Assembly (NCBI GenBank): GCA_937923265.1
Contig: CALAJY010000012.1
Coordinates: 1 to 21,973, forward strand
DNA from: an uncultured Tissierellia bacterium
GTDB taxonomy: Bacteria; Bacillota; Clostridia; Tissierellales; Peptoniphilaceae
Length of the DNA: 21,973 bases
Reading direction: 5' to 3'
Positions 21,001 to 21,973 of the stretch are shown one piece after another (positions within the stretch are counted from its first letter, which is position 1; the number at the start of each line of letters is the position of its first letter). A program made the position numbers and the translations under genes. The notes beneath the pieces were generated by a model. It was not told the DNA's origin. It searched no databases and saw only the letters and a program-made list of their open reading frames with translations.

Positions 21001-21973
21001 CCCTGCGAATCGGCTTGGCCCCTCTGGCGGGGGTGAGTGATTTAGCCTTTCGAGAGCTTTGCTTTGACCAAGGAGCCGATTTTGCGGTGACGGAAATGGT
21101 CTCTGCAAAGGGGCTCTACTATGCGAATGACAAGACAGAAACGCTCCTTCAGAGTTCCACGAAGGAGCGTTCGCTTATCTGTCAGCTTTTTGGCCATGAA
21201 CCGGAAATTTTTCGGAAGGTGATTACGGAACATCTCAATTGGCGGGAAGAATTTTGTGCGATCGATCTAAACATGGGCTGTCCCGCCCCCAAGATCATAC
21301 GAAACGGAGATGGGTCCGCATTGATGAAGAACCCTCTGCTGGCTGCTCAGGTGATTCGAGCCATGGTGGAAAGCTCCCAAAGAGAGGTTTCGGTGAAATT
21401 CCGTCTGGGCTTCACGGAGAGCCACAAGAATTTCCTGGAAATCGGCCATATCTGCCAGGAAGAGGGCGCCTGTCGGGTGATGTTGCATGGGCGAACAACC
21501 GAGGCCATGTATTCGGGAAAGGCGGATTGGGAGGCGATTCAGGAGCTGAAAGAAAGCCTAAGAATCCCCGTGTATGGCAATGGGGACATCACCACGGCAG
21601 AGGACTGTCTGCGGCGGGCCGAGCAAAGTGGGGTGGATGGAATCGCCATTGGGCGTGGTGCCATGGGGAATCCCTTCCTATTCCACCAGATCAAGGACCT
21701 CTTGGCAGGAGAAAAGCCCAAGGGCGTTTCCCCGGAGGATCTCAAAGCGATGATTTCTCGGCACTATGAGACGGCCCTGCATTACAAGGGAGAGAAGGTG
21801 GCACTTTTGGAGATGCGTAAGCATCTCGCCTGGTATCTGTCGGGCATTCGAAATTCTGCCTCGGTAAAAACGCAAATCTTCCAGGCGTCCGGTTACCGAG
21901 AAGTGCAAACCATTCTGCACCGGTTTTTCGACCAACTGGATCCCAAGCAGCTGCTTTCGAAGGGCCTTTCATC
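20997..21973 (+). CDS. dusB: tRNA-dihydrouridine synthase (DusB-like), 3' end cut by the window
   Basis: The frame is open from ATG 20997 to the last base, giving 325 codons with no stop, so only the last few residues are missing. The N-terminal TIM barrel has LAPLAGVSDLAFR (7-19), ICQLFGHEPE, DLNMGCPAPKIIRNG (90-104) with catalytic Cys95, KFRLGF, HGRTTEAMYSGKADW, and the FMN-binding GNGDI and GIAIGRGAMGNP segments. It reduces uridines in the tRNA D-loop using NADPH and FMN. The start overlaps the coaX stop (ATGA), with AAGGAG at 20981-20986. In Bacillus the DusB homologue YacF also lies downstream of ftsH-coaX, before lysS, so DusB is the best assignment. Confidence 0.94.
   Translation, partial: MTLRIGLAPLAGVSDLAFRELCFDQGADFAVTEMVSAKGLYYANDKTETLLQSSTKERSLICQLFGHEPEIFRKVITEHLNWREEFCAIDLNMGCPAPKIIRNGDGSALMKNPLLAAQVIRAMVESSQREVSVKFRLGFTESHKNFLEIGHICQEEGACRVMLHGRTTEAMYSGKADWEAIQELKESLRIPVYGNGDITTAEDCLRRAEQSGVDGIAIGRGAMGNPFLFHQIKDLLAGEKPKGVSPEDLKAMISRHYETALHYKGEKVALLEMRKHLAWYLSGIRNSASVKTQIFQASGYREVQTILHRFFDQLDPKQLLSKGLS

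Noticed and set aside
21239..21769. 176-codon plus-strand frame near the window end
   Set aside because: It is a different frame inside the dus gene, which stays open to the window edge and carries the full Dus motif set.

Overview
The window looks like chromosomal DNA from a Bacillota (Firmicutes) bacterium, most likely an asporogenous anaerobe of the Clostridia/Tissierellia type. This rests on the gene order rqcP-divIC-tilS-hpt-ftsH, strong purine-rich Shine-Dalgarno sites, a Bacillus-type LexA box, a type III pantothenate kinase, an ECF vitamin transporter and a tRNA gene without encoded CCA. The sporulation genes yabP, yabQ and spoIIE that spore formers carry between rqcP and tilS are absent. 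The genus cannot be fixed from sequence alone.

Layout. 1-570: the 3' end of a 5S rRNA gene and its terminator, then about 480 bases without a gene that hold three tandem palindromic repeats (160-278) and the promoter region of the next operon. 570-4175: a four-gene operon of an acyl-CoA-dehydrogenase-fold protein lacking the usual catalytic Glu, a PhnD-like binding protein with no signal peptide, a MetE catalytic-core methyltransferase and an OsmC-like protein. It ends at a bidirectional terminator shared with a convergent LysR regulator (4220-5110). This set of genes is not one I can match to a known pathway and is the best candidate here for an undescribed system. 5120-5710: the AT-rich LysR control region and an unassigned stretch. 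5711-5825: tRNA-Thr(CGU) with its terminator on the minus strand. 5826-7966: an operon of a radical-SAM DNA repair/modification protein and its TIGR03915-type partner, preceded by a strong promoter and a LexA box. The tRNA promoter and the repair promoter point away from each other and share one palindromic -35 hexamer.

7965-11285: a minus-strand zinc metallopeptidase, a plus-strand HAD phosphatase plus dUTPase pair, and a convergent DNA polymerase IV whose stop codon overlaps that of dUTPase. 11383-16773: rqcP, divIC, tilS, hpt, ftsH and a membrane protein, tightly packed with overlapping or near-overlapping ends; this is the classic Bacillota housekeeping cluster linking ribosome rescue, division, tRNA modification, purine salvage and membrane proteolysis. 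16803-18459: pyrG and its terminator. 18476-21973: a P1-family self-processing peptidase, a probable pantothenate ECF S-component, coaX and a dus gene cut off by the window edge. The S-component beside coaX suggests pantothenate import followed by phosphorylation into CoA synthesis.

All start choices were made from Shine-Dalgarno position and family N-termini. Several differ from the longest open frame, and this is noted in each entry. No mobile elements, CRISPR arrays or clear pseudogenes were seen.
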